A stretch of 44,295 bases of DNA from Sperchopsis tessellata (lineage: Eukaryota; Arthropoda; Insecta; Coleoptera; Hydrophilidae). This document shows, in pieces, positions 24,001-31,623 of the stretch. How positions within the stretch are numbered: position 1 is the first letter of the stretch; each line of letters opens with the position of its first letter. A program made the position numbers and the translations under genes. The notes beneath the pieces were generated by a model. The model did not search any database. It worked only from the letters and a program-made list of their open reading frames with translations, and was not told the origin of the DNA. Where the stretch lies: the NCBI GenBank assembly GCA_033557685.1, contig JAWQRN010000058.1, positions 1 through 44,295 of the forward strand, read 5' to 3'.

Positions 24001-27000
24001 GCTGCTGCTTGGCTTTGTAATTATATGCGTACTGCACCACATGACACCATTCTGAAACCACTAAATATGGTCCAACAATTGTTTGCACCTCCTCTTATAG
24101 CTGATGATGAAAACCACAGGGAAAGGTATTAGGATTTTTTGCAGAATTTTTGCTATGTTGACTTATAATTTGTACTATGGTTTTTCGTCAGGTTAAGTCT
24201 GTTACAACTTTGAAAGTTAAAATAATGATGCTTTTTGCCGGATACATTTTGAAAAAAATGTCAAAAAGTTAATTAAAGGTGTCATGCAGGGCTCTATGTA
24301 TAATATTCATACCTTGCACTAGATTTGGAAAAAAGAAAACAAATTTTGATATCTTGTGAAATTGTGAAAAATGTAAGAAAAACATTGCAGTAGGTTGCAA
24401 TAAGTATAAATTCTTTGAAAAATGCAACAAAAACCTTGTACTATGTTTAGAACATACAAAAATCATTGAAAAATATTGTAAAAACCTTGCAGTTGGCTTA
24501 GAAAACAGAAAAAATCTTGTACAAATTTAATAAAAACCTTGCCTAGTGCCTAGTTAGAAGAAATAAAAAATCTTGTAAGAATGTAAGAAAAACTTTGCAT
24601 TTGGTTTAGAAAATTGGAAAATTTGTTAAAAAAACTTGTGAAAATAGTAATAAATGGTTAGTATGAAAATAGTTGTAAAAACCCTTTCCTAGAAAACAAG
24701 TATGTTTGGCAAGCACTCTCCCTCCTCCAGGGCTCCTATTTCGGCTTGCGTGCCTGACTTTTTCACTAAAATATTACTGTTTTTTAGTGAAAAATGGATC
24801 TGTCAACTATAAACGGCTTGATCTACACTCGTATCGATCTCTGGCTCCGCGGATAGTACCTTTCGACCTTGTACCCCAGCAACTTATTAAACAATTTAGT
24901 TGTTTTCTTCCTAAAATATTTCAGTTTTTATAATCATAAAGCAACTAAGAAATTATGTACAAAGATACAATTGTTAAAATATTTTACCTTACTGCCTACA
25001 ATACTCAAACGTACCAAACAAAATGCATATCACTCTTTTTTGCACTTAAAAAATTATTTCCCCATCTGGGGCACAACCCCAAAATACTCCCTGGTACAGC
25101 ATTCTTCAAGCGTCCGCACCTACCTTATCCCTTAGATTCTGATTGCATTCAATTTTTTATGAAAGTGTATGTATATCAATGCTAAGATGCATGGGAAGTT
25201 GTTACTTATGGTTGTTGAACTCCGTGAAATCTGTTTTATTTAGTGTTGAATTTAAATTTATTAGCAGCAAATTGCTTAGTAAGAGTTAACGCCATCTTAC
25301 GTGCCTTGATTTCAAAATCGTCTGCAGATTTGGTCGAAAATACTGATGTAGTGTCATCAGAATACATAATTATCTGCAAACCTGTAGGCAAGTGGTTGAT
25401 GAGGATGTTGAACAGTATGGAATCGAGAATTGAACTGTGTGGCACTCCAATCCTAATACTATCATACCTCGACCTACCATTGTTTTCAGATATGAATCAA
25501 AGCACTCTGGTGCCACTCCCCTTATACAATATTTTTCTACATTAAGTATAAGCATAGCATGCTCCACCATATCAAATGCCTTGCTTAGACAGTCAAAACA
25601 TCTTTTCTTTATAAATATGCATAAATGAATTTGCTTTTATGATAGTGCAATCTATTTTTATAGATGGCAACTGGCATGTTCAATCATACAAAAGATGCAA
25701 TGTGATGTACAACTAGCACTGCGTCCAAAGAGTATGCGTCAACTTGTTAGCCGCCAACCCGCTGCAGAACAGCTACGATCCATTTGGCAAACAGCTGTCG
25801 CTAGGGGATGGTTAGATCACAAAAGTGCTGTTAAAGTCAATACATTACTGGAAACAGCTGGGCCTCGATGGCTTGTAGCTGCTATATTACAGGAGCTACT
25901 TCAACTTAGAAACAGAATACAGCTTGATAGAGCTGTGGACATGGCTTTAGCATTATTTAACACTGATATTACACAGTGCACTCTACACCTACTTGCAGAT
26001 TCATTGCCTCAACTGCTGCTTGCCAATGGATCGAATAATTTGTCAGCTTGTCAATCCAGTCAATACTCTGGCAGTTTGAATAACAATAACTTGACACCTG
26101 GAGCTTCAAGTGACTTACTTGCCTGTCCTTCAAACAGCGAAGGAAGTCTGGTATGCAACAGTCCTATTCATCAATTGATGGAGCCTCAGTTGTCTGCATT
26201 GGCAAGGTTAACATGTAACTCCATTTATGTGGCTGCCACTACATATGACAAGACTTCATCCATTAAGGTAAGAGATTCAAAGAATGGTATCCTCCATAGT
26301 ATTATATTTTCTTTTCCATGGTACTAAGCTGGTGACCTCTTTTGTTTAAAATTTCCTAAGATGAGAGCACCATTGTGAAGACACACATATGATTATTATA
26401 ACGGGTTTGAAACAGGTGTCTCGTAAAATATTTGCTGTATACCAATGAGTATTCAAGAAGAGTTAAGTTTATGGGCTCTGAGTGATGTGAGTTTGCTCTC
26501 AACGGTCATGCCACATTACAGACATATCTCAGTCTTACTGTATTAGTTTCATCAAATTTTGACGAATAACCAATTATGTATGGTGTCCCGTGGAGCTTTA
26601 ACTTGGGACCTTTGTTGTTTTTAATCTACAGTCATTGTAATGAAAATAGCAGTGATTAAGATTTTGACGTGAATATATAATTAAAATTGTCTTCAGACAA
26701 GTCCTAGTCAATAGTTTACTATAATAATTTAGGTGTTGACAGCTAATAAGCTTATCCTCAAAGCTATAGTCTTGTGTAATCAAGGATACAATTCTTTTCG
26801 TATATTTGAATTTATTTTTATAATAGTTGCAATAAAAAATTTAAGGTTTTAATTTTACAATCTAGGTTAATATACTAGGCTCAGTAAATTTTTTTAGAAG
26901 AAATTGGTGTGGGGTAGGCTACTTTTGAACTTAACGATATGAACAAATTAACTGAAAAGTTAGATTTAAATGCATAAACTAAGGTAAAAATTGTTGATAA

Positions 27001-29892
27001 ATTTGTATTACATAAATGTTAATATCTCAATTATTTTTATTTTTTTGTTTGCTTCTTTTATTAAAGTAGTTTTTAAAACAATATCTGTCATCCACCTTTA
27101 TCAGTGCCATCCTTGCATCTGCCAAAACATTAATGTTAATGTAGTCACGCACATTAATCAATATGGGCCCTTAATGATAGTATTAGTTCGTTACTATTGT
27201 GTGGTTTAGTTTTGTACACCTCTTGCTTACCATATCCTTATAAGGGTGCCAGTGAGGTCTGGGCCACCTGGATCAACGAAGGAAAACAATTTATGTTAAA
27301 AATGAAATCAAATATTCTTGATTTAAGAAAAAAAAAGACAAAATAAAAAATAGCTGTGACATCCACATTTTATTTTGTAGCAGCATTCATACCTCACCCG
27401 TTACTTGGTTCAGTGATCTCTTCTTTGTAGAACTTATTGAATATGCGTGGCACTGAAGCAACAAATCGCTGACACACCTGTCTATAAAAATTGACTTCCA
27501 TTCCAATTGTGTAAATGTGATTTTAGGCTTTAATAGTAGATACAGCTTTTCTCATGTCAATCCATAAATCCTTGATAGGAATAAGTTTTGATTGCGACAG
27601 CCAGACCTTAAGATCAATTTCATTGTATCTTAATTAGTTCTTAGCTTTACAAGATTGTGTTTGGATCCTTGTCTTCCATTCATACCCCTGCCACTAAAGC
27701 ATTTCCTTTTCTGCAAATATAAGTTTTCCAGAATGCTGACAAACTTCTGCATTCATTTTATTCTTTATCCAATCCCATACTATTCCACTACATGTCCCAT
27801 GTTTTATTGTTTTGAAATTGTATTTTGGATGATATTTTTTCGACGAGGATCTTCGAACAGTCTGTTGATGACTACTTTAATTAAATAAAAATAATTTTAA
27901 CTTATCCCTTCTTCGATGAATAATATTCTGACTCATATTTGTCTAGAATTTAAAACTGGTATATTTCTTGGCCGCCTAGATCTAAAATTTGCTTTAATTA
28001 GAGTTTTTGATTGGTCAATTTTGTGTACTTTTTATTATGAGCTGGTCATTTGCTGTGGTTTTAATTTTATCAACATGCCTTTCAGGTCTTTGCTACCATT
28101 TTTTTGATTACAAATCATTTTTGCAAAATATGTTTTACCGAGTTTAACGTGTTTAATATAAACTCACGGCGTTCTTGTTGCATTGTTTTTTTCAACATAT
28201 TTTCTACTGTATAATCAAATCTTCAGTGCCCCAGCCTCACAATTTACCCTGAATATGACTATTGTGAGGTCGAAACCTAATATGAATTATTTTACTCTTT
28301 ATGTTCATGTAAATCCAGTTTAATACTACATTGTATTGGACATGTAAAAAAAACAAATATGCTTTCTTGGCATAATAAACCTAATGATAATTTTACTAAG
28401 ATAAAAACAATATGAAAATCTCAACGATAAAAATAAAAATCTTACAAGCTTAAAATGAAAGTTCTACAGACTAAAAAAAACTTAACAAAAAAAAAAATAA
28501 AAAAACTGCTAAAATAAAATAAATCATCTGCAACATTAAAATGTTGACTACACCAATCAAATCAAAGTTAAAATTGTGCTGAACCAAAATGGAAATAGTA
28601 AAGACCAAATGCAATTCCACTCAGTTCCATCCAATCAGACATTTCGGTCATACTCTAAATACTCAATAGTGTAGCAGTTAATGCTTAATGACAGTTTTAA
28701 TGTTGCCTTTTGTTCAATAAAATTCTTTGGCCATGACATGAATTTCCCTAAAAACAGTGTAAAATATACAATTAATTGTGTGTAATCAAAAATAACGAAG
28801 ACACTGCTATTACAATACACACTTTTTAACTCTTACAAAAAACTAATGAAGATTGACTAGTACCAAACTATATTAATTAAAAGTACTACTGTATTTTATT
28901 TAATGCAATTTTTCTAATAATTAAAAATGTAGAGATATTTTCTATAACTCATTTTGAAATAATATAGTTTGGTCCTTGTGCGATCTCCTGAGACTTGGTT
29001 TCGGATCAATTCAGGCTAAAGTCCAAAATCTTGTAATTTCCTCCTATTTTTGATAAGTGTGAGATTACTTGTTGTCTACCGAATTCTGAACAACTTTACA
29101 CAATATCCCTACACCTGGAGTTGTAACATATCAGAGCAAGCATTCTGAACTTATCCACCACTACAGAGACAACATGACCATTCTTAGGACCATCCTACTT
29201 TTCTTTCAGTTTGAATGTTTCTATTACCTTTACCTGGACAGTTCTACTTAGCTTCTAATATATATTCATTAGATGATGGTTGCTCTACCTATGAGAGACA
29301 CTCACCTAATAAGTGTGGAAGAGGTGTTAATTTCTATTTGATGTGTTTATGTCATGGGATCCCAGACAAGTCTTTATAGAGCATAATAAAATAATATTTT
29401 ATATTTTAGGACATGGAATGTGAACCACCAACAGCTAAGTTGCGTCGCCCTAATGACCATCCGATGAGTAATTCAATGGGCAGCTTAGAAGCGGAAAGAA
29501 ATCCACCAGTATCAGCCCTCCGCCAACTGCTGACCAGCTTAGAGACGGCCATGCAAGATGGCTCTATAACCCAACAAATGTATTTTACCCAACATTTGTT
29601 GCAGTGTCTTGTAGATGGTCGGCCACCTCAATACAAAGCCTCATCAGTTCTCAATGCGATACCAGCAGGATTAATATCCCAATTACTACGTACCTTACCA
29701 GATAAATTCACACCAAGTGTGATTTTACAATTACATGATATCAATTCAACAGCTGGTAGAACTGGAGCTGCTCGAGACCTCTGTGTTTTAAGAAACCACA
29801 ACTTACGACATGCAGCTGCACCTACACTTGCTGCACCTCCTCCACAACCTCCTTCAGCTCCGGTAATGGTACCTAGTAGTAGCAGTTGTTAA
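17937..29892 (+). CDS. MED24: Mediator complex subunit 24, complete, nine coding exons
   Basis: MED24 is a tail-module subunit of Mediator, the nuclear bridge between activators and RNA polymerase II; in vertebrates it was described as TRAP100, a nuclear-receptor coactivator component. Exons: 17937-18004, 18276-18781, 18863-19137, 19306-19701, 21929-22113, 23458-23800, 23905-24125, 25664-26267, 29410-29892. All introns are GT-AG and phases join to one 1026-residue protein with a single final stop, close to the length of about 990 in vertebrates. Family signatures: LRAWRERWSDLQW near residues 17-29, LADCILQQALVG about 48-58, AEPTLTGILKTLGSDY at the start of exon 5, LSGKSFELIL, LFDISFIML and FFEHWMRTSM in exon 6, LLAWEQGTL in exon 7. 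LXXLL-type motifs lie at about 170-174 (LKKLL), 740-744 (LQELL) and 903-907 (LRQLL). The C-terminus is Pro/Ala-rich and then Ser-rich, unlike vertebrate MED24. Introns 4, 5, 7 and 8 hold transposon debris. A variant poly(A) signal ATTAAA lies at 29980-29985, about 90 nt after the stop. Confidence 0.96.
18276..18781 (+). CDS. MED24: MED24 exon 2
   Basis: Acceptor TTTAATAG, 506 nt, residues 23-191. It carries WSDLQWGKNIKTVLP, LADCILQQALVG and a Pro-rich linker (about 147-150), and ends HNDS before donor GTAAGA. Phase 2 in, phase 1 out. Confidence 0.95.
18863..19137 (+). CDS. MED24: MED24 exon 3
   Basis: Follows an 81-nt intron with acceptor TTTTTAG. 275 nt, residues about 192-283 (ELYAEVCRRCC to RLYSE). 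Donor GTAGGT, phase 0 out. Confidence 0.95.
19306..19701 (+). CDS. MED24: MED24 exon 4
   Basis: Acceptor CTGTTGCAG. 132 codons including WGAFAFLKVPQILGVL and a His-rich HHHQKE loop, ending in a Pro-rich linker before donor GTAGGT. Phase 0 on both sides. Confidence 0.95.
20060..20640 (-). pseudogene. Relic of a repetitive Cys-containing arthropod gene family, internally deleted
   Basis: Minus-strand reading from 20627 gives an N-terminal module with SADQFCYVCGRL and LLYFKCQLGDQDK. After a stop and a jump it gives, from about 20345, WDICGDLKVIGILL and GGFTKYCCFLCLWDSR, KKDWPHETSFEPG, then in a shifted frame VLLPPLHIKLGLIKNFVKAI and EGNGF. I know this module order from many near-identical predicted proteins of unknown function that are amplified in arthropod genomes. 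The middle segment of such proteins is absent. It sits antisense in MED24 intron 4. Function unknown; transposon origin is plausible but unproven. Confidence 0.6.
21253..21282. repeat. Perfect 13-bp inverted repeat
   Basis: GAATGTTGTTTCC, 4-nt spacer GGGT, GGAAACAACATTC. It shares GGGTGGAAAC and GGAAACAACATTC with the palindrome at the window start (1-52). It lies just after CTTCCACGGTTATTATCTG, similar to a word at 11418 in the inverted-repeat element. Confidence 0.8.
21425..21845. repeat. Minisatellite of 23-bp ATCGATTAAT-rich units
   Basis: Six consecutive 23-bp units at 21494-21631, each GATTATTTGATTAAT followed by nGATCATC with one to three substitutions. Degenerate half-units extend on both sides (21425-21493 and 21752-21840). 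The spacer 21660-21755 contains GGATCTTG, TTATTATAA and AGCATAGG-TTTAAATT, matching a segment at about 36816-36865. It lies in MED24 intron 4. Confidence 0.85.
21929..22113 (+). CDS. MED24: MED24 exon 5
   Basis: Acceptor TTTTTTGTAG. 185 nt with AEPTLTGILKTLGSDY and MLHQVLSGKSFELILS, the best-conserved MED24 block. Donor GTAATA, phase 2 out. Confidence 0.95.
22200..22345 (-). pseudogene. Possible LINE RT motif remnant
   Basis: Minus strand near 22340 reads GVP-stop-GSM, then LSYVNNISAI in another frame. This resembles a mutated GVPQGS...LFLLYINDL. Short, so only suggestive. Lies in MED24 intron 5. Confidence 0.3.
22346..23457. other. Rest of MED24 intron 5
   Basis: A/T-rich, with no repeat or ORF recognised apart from a run of ACCGGTTTT/AAAACCGGT-like words around 22390-22500 and 23190-23270 that may belong to one degenerate repeat. 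Confidence 0.4.
23458..23800 (+). CDS. MED24: MED24 exon 6
   Basis: Acceptor TTTTTTCCAG. 343 nt with LFDISFIMLVAIVQNYG and SFFEHWMRTSM. Donor GTAAGC, phase 0 out. The ORF extends leftwards to 23411, but that part is intron. Confidence 0.95.
23905..24125 (+). CDS. MED24: MED24 exon 7
   Basis: Acceptor TTGTTTTAG after a 104-nt intron. 221 nt encoding VLLAWEQGTL and VAAAWLCNYMRTAP. Donor GTATTA, phase 2 out. Confidence 0.94.
24290..24690. repeat. Degenerate ~52-bp tandem repeat
   Basis: About six to seven units begin with AAAAACCTTGCA or a close variant, followed by nTTGGTTTAGAAAA, A-rich spacer, AATCTTGT and AATGTAA. Clear starts lie near 24313, 24380, 24430, 24480, 24533, 24590 and 24676. 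Unit length drifts between about 50 and 60 bp. In MED24 intron 7. Confidence 0.65.
25230..25625 (-). pseudogene. Jockey/CR1-like RT fragment
   Basis: Minus strand encodes KAFDMVEHAMLILNVEKYCI with GVAPECFDSYL, then in another frame SILDSILFNILINHLPTG, QIIMYSDDTTSVFS (catalytic box YSDD, near 25341-25377) and a helical tail. These are RT motifs in the right order within about 130 codons and one frameshift. It is antisense in MED24 intron 7, ending about 40 bp before exon 8. Confidence 0.7.
25664..26267 (+). CDS. MED24: MED24 exon 8
   Basis: Acceptor TTTTTATAG. 604 nt from WQLACSIIQKMQCDV through ARGWLDHKSAVKVNTLLET and LQELLQLRNRI to TTYDKTSSIK. Donor GTAAGA, phase 0 out. A Ser/Asn-rich insert (NNNNLTPGASSD) near the end looks insect-specific. 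Confidence 0.95.
26578..26720 (+). pseudogene. LINE RT motif remnant
   Basis: Encodes YGVPWSFNLGPLLFLIYSH, a diverged GVPQGS-LGPLLFLIY motif, followed by stops. In MED24 intron 8. Confidence 0.5.
26721..27385. other. MED24 intron 8, unassigned part
   Basis: A/T-rich, with no recognised repeat or ORF. Confidence 0.45.
27390..27880 (-). pseudogene. Tc1-like transposase, C-terminal relic
   Basis: Reading from about 27855 leftward: KYHPKYNFKTIKHGTCSGIV with VWDWI, then after degeneration VWLSQSKLIPIKDLWIDMRK (about 27615-27540), and FYRQVCQRFVASVPRIFNKF to about 27410. Tc1 transposases carry TVKHGGGSVMVWG, then WPSQSPDLNPIE-LW, then ...IP-S-C-KLV-SM-RR in that order. The segment with the second catalytic Asp is not recognisable, and the Asp/Asn-Pro of SPDLNPIE is altered (SKLIPIK). 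Non-functional, antisense in MED24 intron 8. Confidence 0.65.
27881..29409. other. MED24 intron 8, 3' part
   Basis: A/T-rich with poly-A tracts around 28480-28510. No further MED24-like coding sequence is seen here, and exon 8 joins exon 9 in frame without it. Confidence 0.5.
29410..29892 (+). CDS. MED24: MED24 exon 9 (last)
   Basis: Acceptor TATTTTAG. 160 codons plus TAA. Begins DMECEPPTAKLRRPNDHP, a short basic/acidic linker like that before the vertebrate C-terminal helical domain, then ALRQLLTSLETAM and LISQLLRTLPDKF, and ends in a Pro/Ala then poly-Ser tail. Confidence 0.93.
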   Translation, partial: DMECEPPTAKLRRPNDHPMSNSMGSLEAERNPPVSALRQLLTSLETAMQDGSITQQMYFTQHLLQCLVDGRPPQYKASSVLNAIPAGLISQLLRTLPDKFTPSVILQLHDINSTAGRTGAARDLCVLRNHNLRHAAAPTLAAPPPQPPSAPVMVPSSSSC

Positions 29893-29979
29893 CAAAGGTC
29901 TACAGTATTATATGTGTTATATTATAAGTACTAAGTGTAAGTTTTTTAATGTAACTATTTTTTTATGTAAATAACTTAA

Positions 29980-29985
29980 ATTAAA
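29980..29985 (+). promoter_or_regulatory. Probable MED24 poly(A) signal
   Basis: ATTAAA, the common variant hexamer, about 90 nt after the stop codon in a U-rich 3'UTR. No AATAAA occurs closer to the stop. Confidence 0.4.
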
Positions 29986-30226
29986 TTTATATAAAAATTA
30001 TCGTTTTGTATATTCATTTCTATATAAATATAAAAGTCCAATATTGTAACTACTGGTCAACATCCATATGGGTTTACCCAGTGAGTCCTTAATTTTTTGT
30101 TTTACTTTGAACAGTAAAGATTTATCACCAATACAGCACTGCACTGACTTATAGGCTTGTAATTATCAGATAGCTTTAAGCCAATTTATGTACCAGATTT
30201 CAATCCTGGTGACAAGTGAGGAGGAG

Positions 30227-30620
30227 TTTATTTCTTGAAAATCTGAACTAAACCAGTTCAAAGCTTAATGTAAACCATATCTAGTTCTAAATAAGCCTTT
30301 TATATTTGTAGGCATGCATTATATGATGAGGTGTTTCACAAAGCTCAATATTGAGTCCATATCTTTTCACATAGATGTTTAATTTTTCTTGCCAGAAAGT
30401 TTTACATACATTATCACTTAAATAATTAGTCACTTTTCCATCACCACATCTCTTCTTATTTGAAACACTCAATTCATCCATGGCCGTCCTGACAAGTAAT
30501 GTGAACTCTGCTCTATTTTTGTAGGAAAAATAATTATGGCGGGTGCAGAAACCATATTTTGATAGTTGTATCTGTTCAAACCTAATTAACTTACTGCGTA
30601 TGATGACATCAGTTTCTTTT
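30227..30620 (-). CDS. Possible last exon of an unrecognised minus-strand gene (or its retrocopy)
   Basis: An open minus-strand frame runs from about 30618 to a stop at 30289-30287, roughly 108 codons without an early ATG. The composition is protein-like: FEQIQLSKYGFCTRHNYFSY, ABSENT of low-complexity runs, then NRAEFTLLVRTAMDELS, KVTNYLSDNVCKTFWQEKL and IYVKRYGLNIEL. An AATAAA on the minus strand (30232-30227) lies 55 nt after the stop, a normal gene-end arrangement. Several AG dinucleotides near 30580-30620 could be the acceptor, but none is strong. I do not recognise the protein. The alternative is a chance ORF or a transposon fragment. Confidence 0.35.
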
Positions 30621-31092
30621 TAGAATGAACTGACGTTACTTAAAATGCATCTTATATGCGAACGTGGAAAGGAGTTTTTAGTTCCGGAAATTAGTTCACG
30701 TGAAATAAACAAATGTCACTGTCTCCCAAATTTATTAATTTCTCGCTACAAATTGCTTTTCTATTGTGAATGTGTACATTTTTTTATTTATTCACAATTA
30801 TTTTCTAATAGTTCAAATCATAATTGATGGAAAAGACCGGAAATAAAAATTAATTCTTTTAAATGCCCATTCGATAGTATACGTTTCGGACAAATGATCT
30901 CGTGACGTATGGTCATGCGCAGTGACACTGGTCATCCATGTTTACGGTGTTGTTGGTTGTTTCTGTCGTACCTCATAAATTGTTCAAAATCAGTATCGAA
31001 TAGTGTTTCACGTTGCATGTCTCTTTCAGAGATTAAAGGTTGATAAATTTTCATGACAAACAGTGCAAGTTTAATTAAACACAACATTTGAA

Positions 31093-31623
31093 ATGGAGGA
31101 AAATCAAAAAGTAGTCCCGCTATGGGATGAAAATTCTACAACATCAAATCGTCCCCTTCGCAGACCTAATACTGGCAACATAAGCTCAATGGCAGGTAGC
31201 AATCCTGGAAACATCACTCAGCTACAAGAATCTGCCCAAGGAGCACACAGTGTAGACATCAGCATTTTGTCCAAAACCACCTTGTCTGCTGAAGCAAAAG
31301 AGTGGTTTCCAGCTAATTATAACCAAAGAAACGGTGGCACAGCACCTGTTAGCTCTGTTCAAAGCAGGTTGCAGAGACCAAGAATGAATCAAAACGAGGT
31401 TCATCATGAAAATTCTCAGGCACATGGTGACCAAAACAATTTAGTGCACCATAACAACTGTGATCCCGCTCTAGAGACTTTGAAACTTAAAGAAATTGTT
31501 TTTGCGTTAACATATGATCCTGGCCAGTTTGATAGAGTTGTGGGAACCTTTTTGGAAATATTGCAGCCGTACACGGAGGATGTAGATGTGTGTAATACAG
31601 TTGCCGACATGCTCTTCGATTCT
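31093..31623 (+). CDS. PAIP1: PAIP1 exon with start codon
   Basis: 177 codons, MEENQKVVPLWDEN to ADMLFDS, donor GTGAGT. Contains PAM2 and the first MIF4G helices. About 160 bp upstream (30930-31092) is likely 5'UTR, possibly with an acceptor at CTCTTTCAG, 31022-31030. Confidence 0.9.

Noticed and set aside
26268..29409. A missing MED24 exon in the long intron 8
   Set aside because: Exons 8 and 9 join in phase 0 and the spliced protein has the expected order and length. The only coding-like signals in the intron are RT and Tc1 relics.
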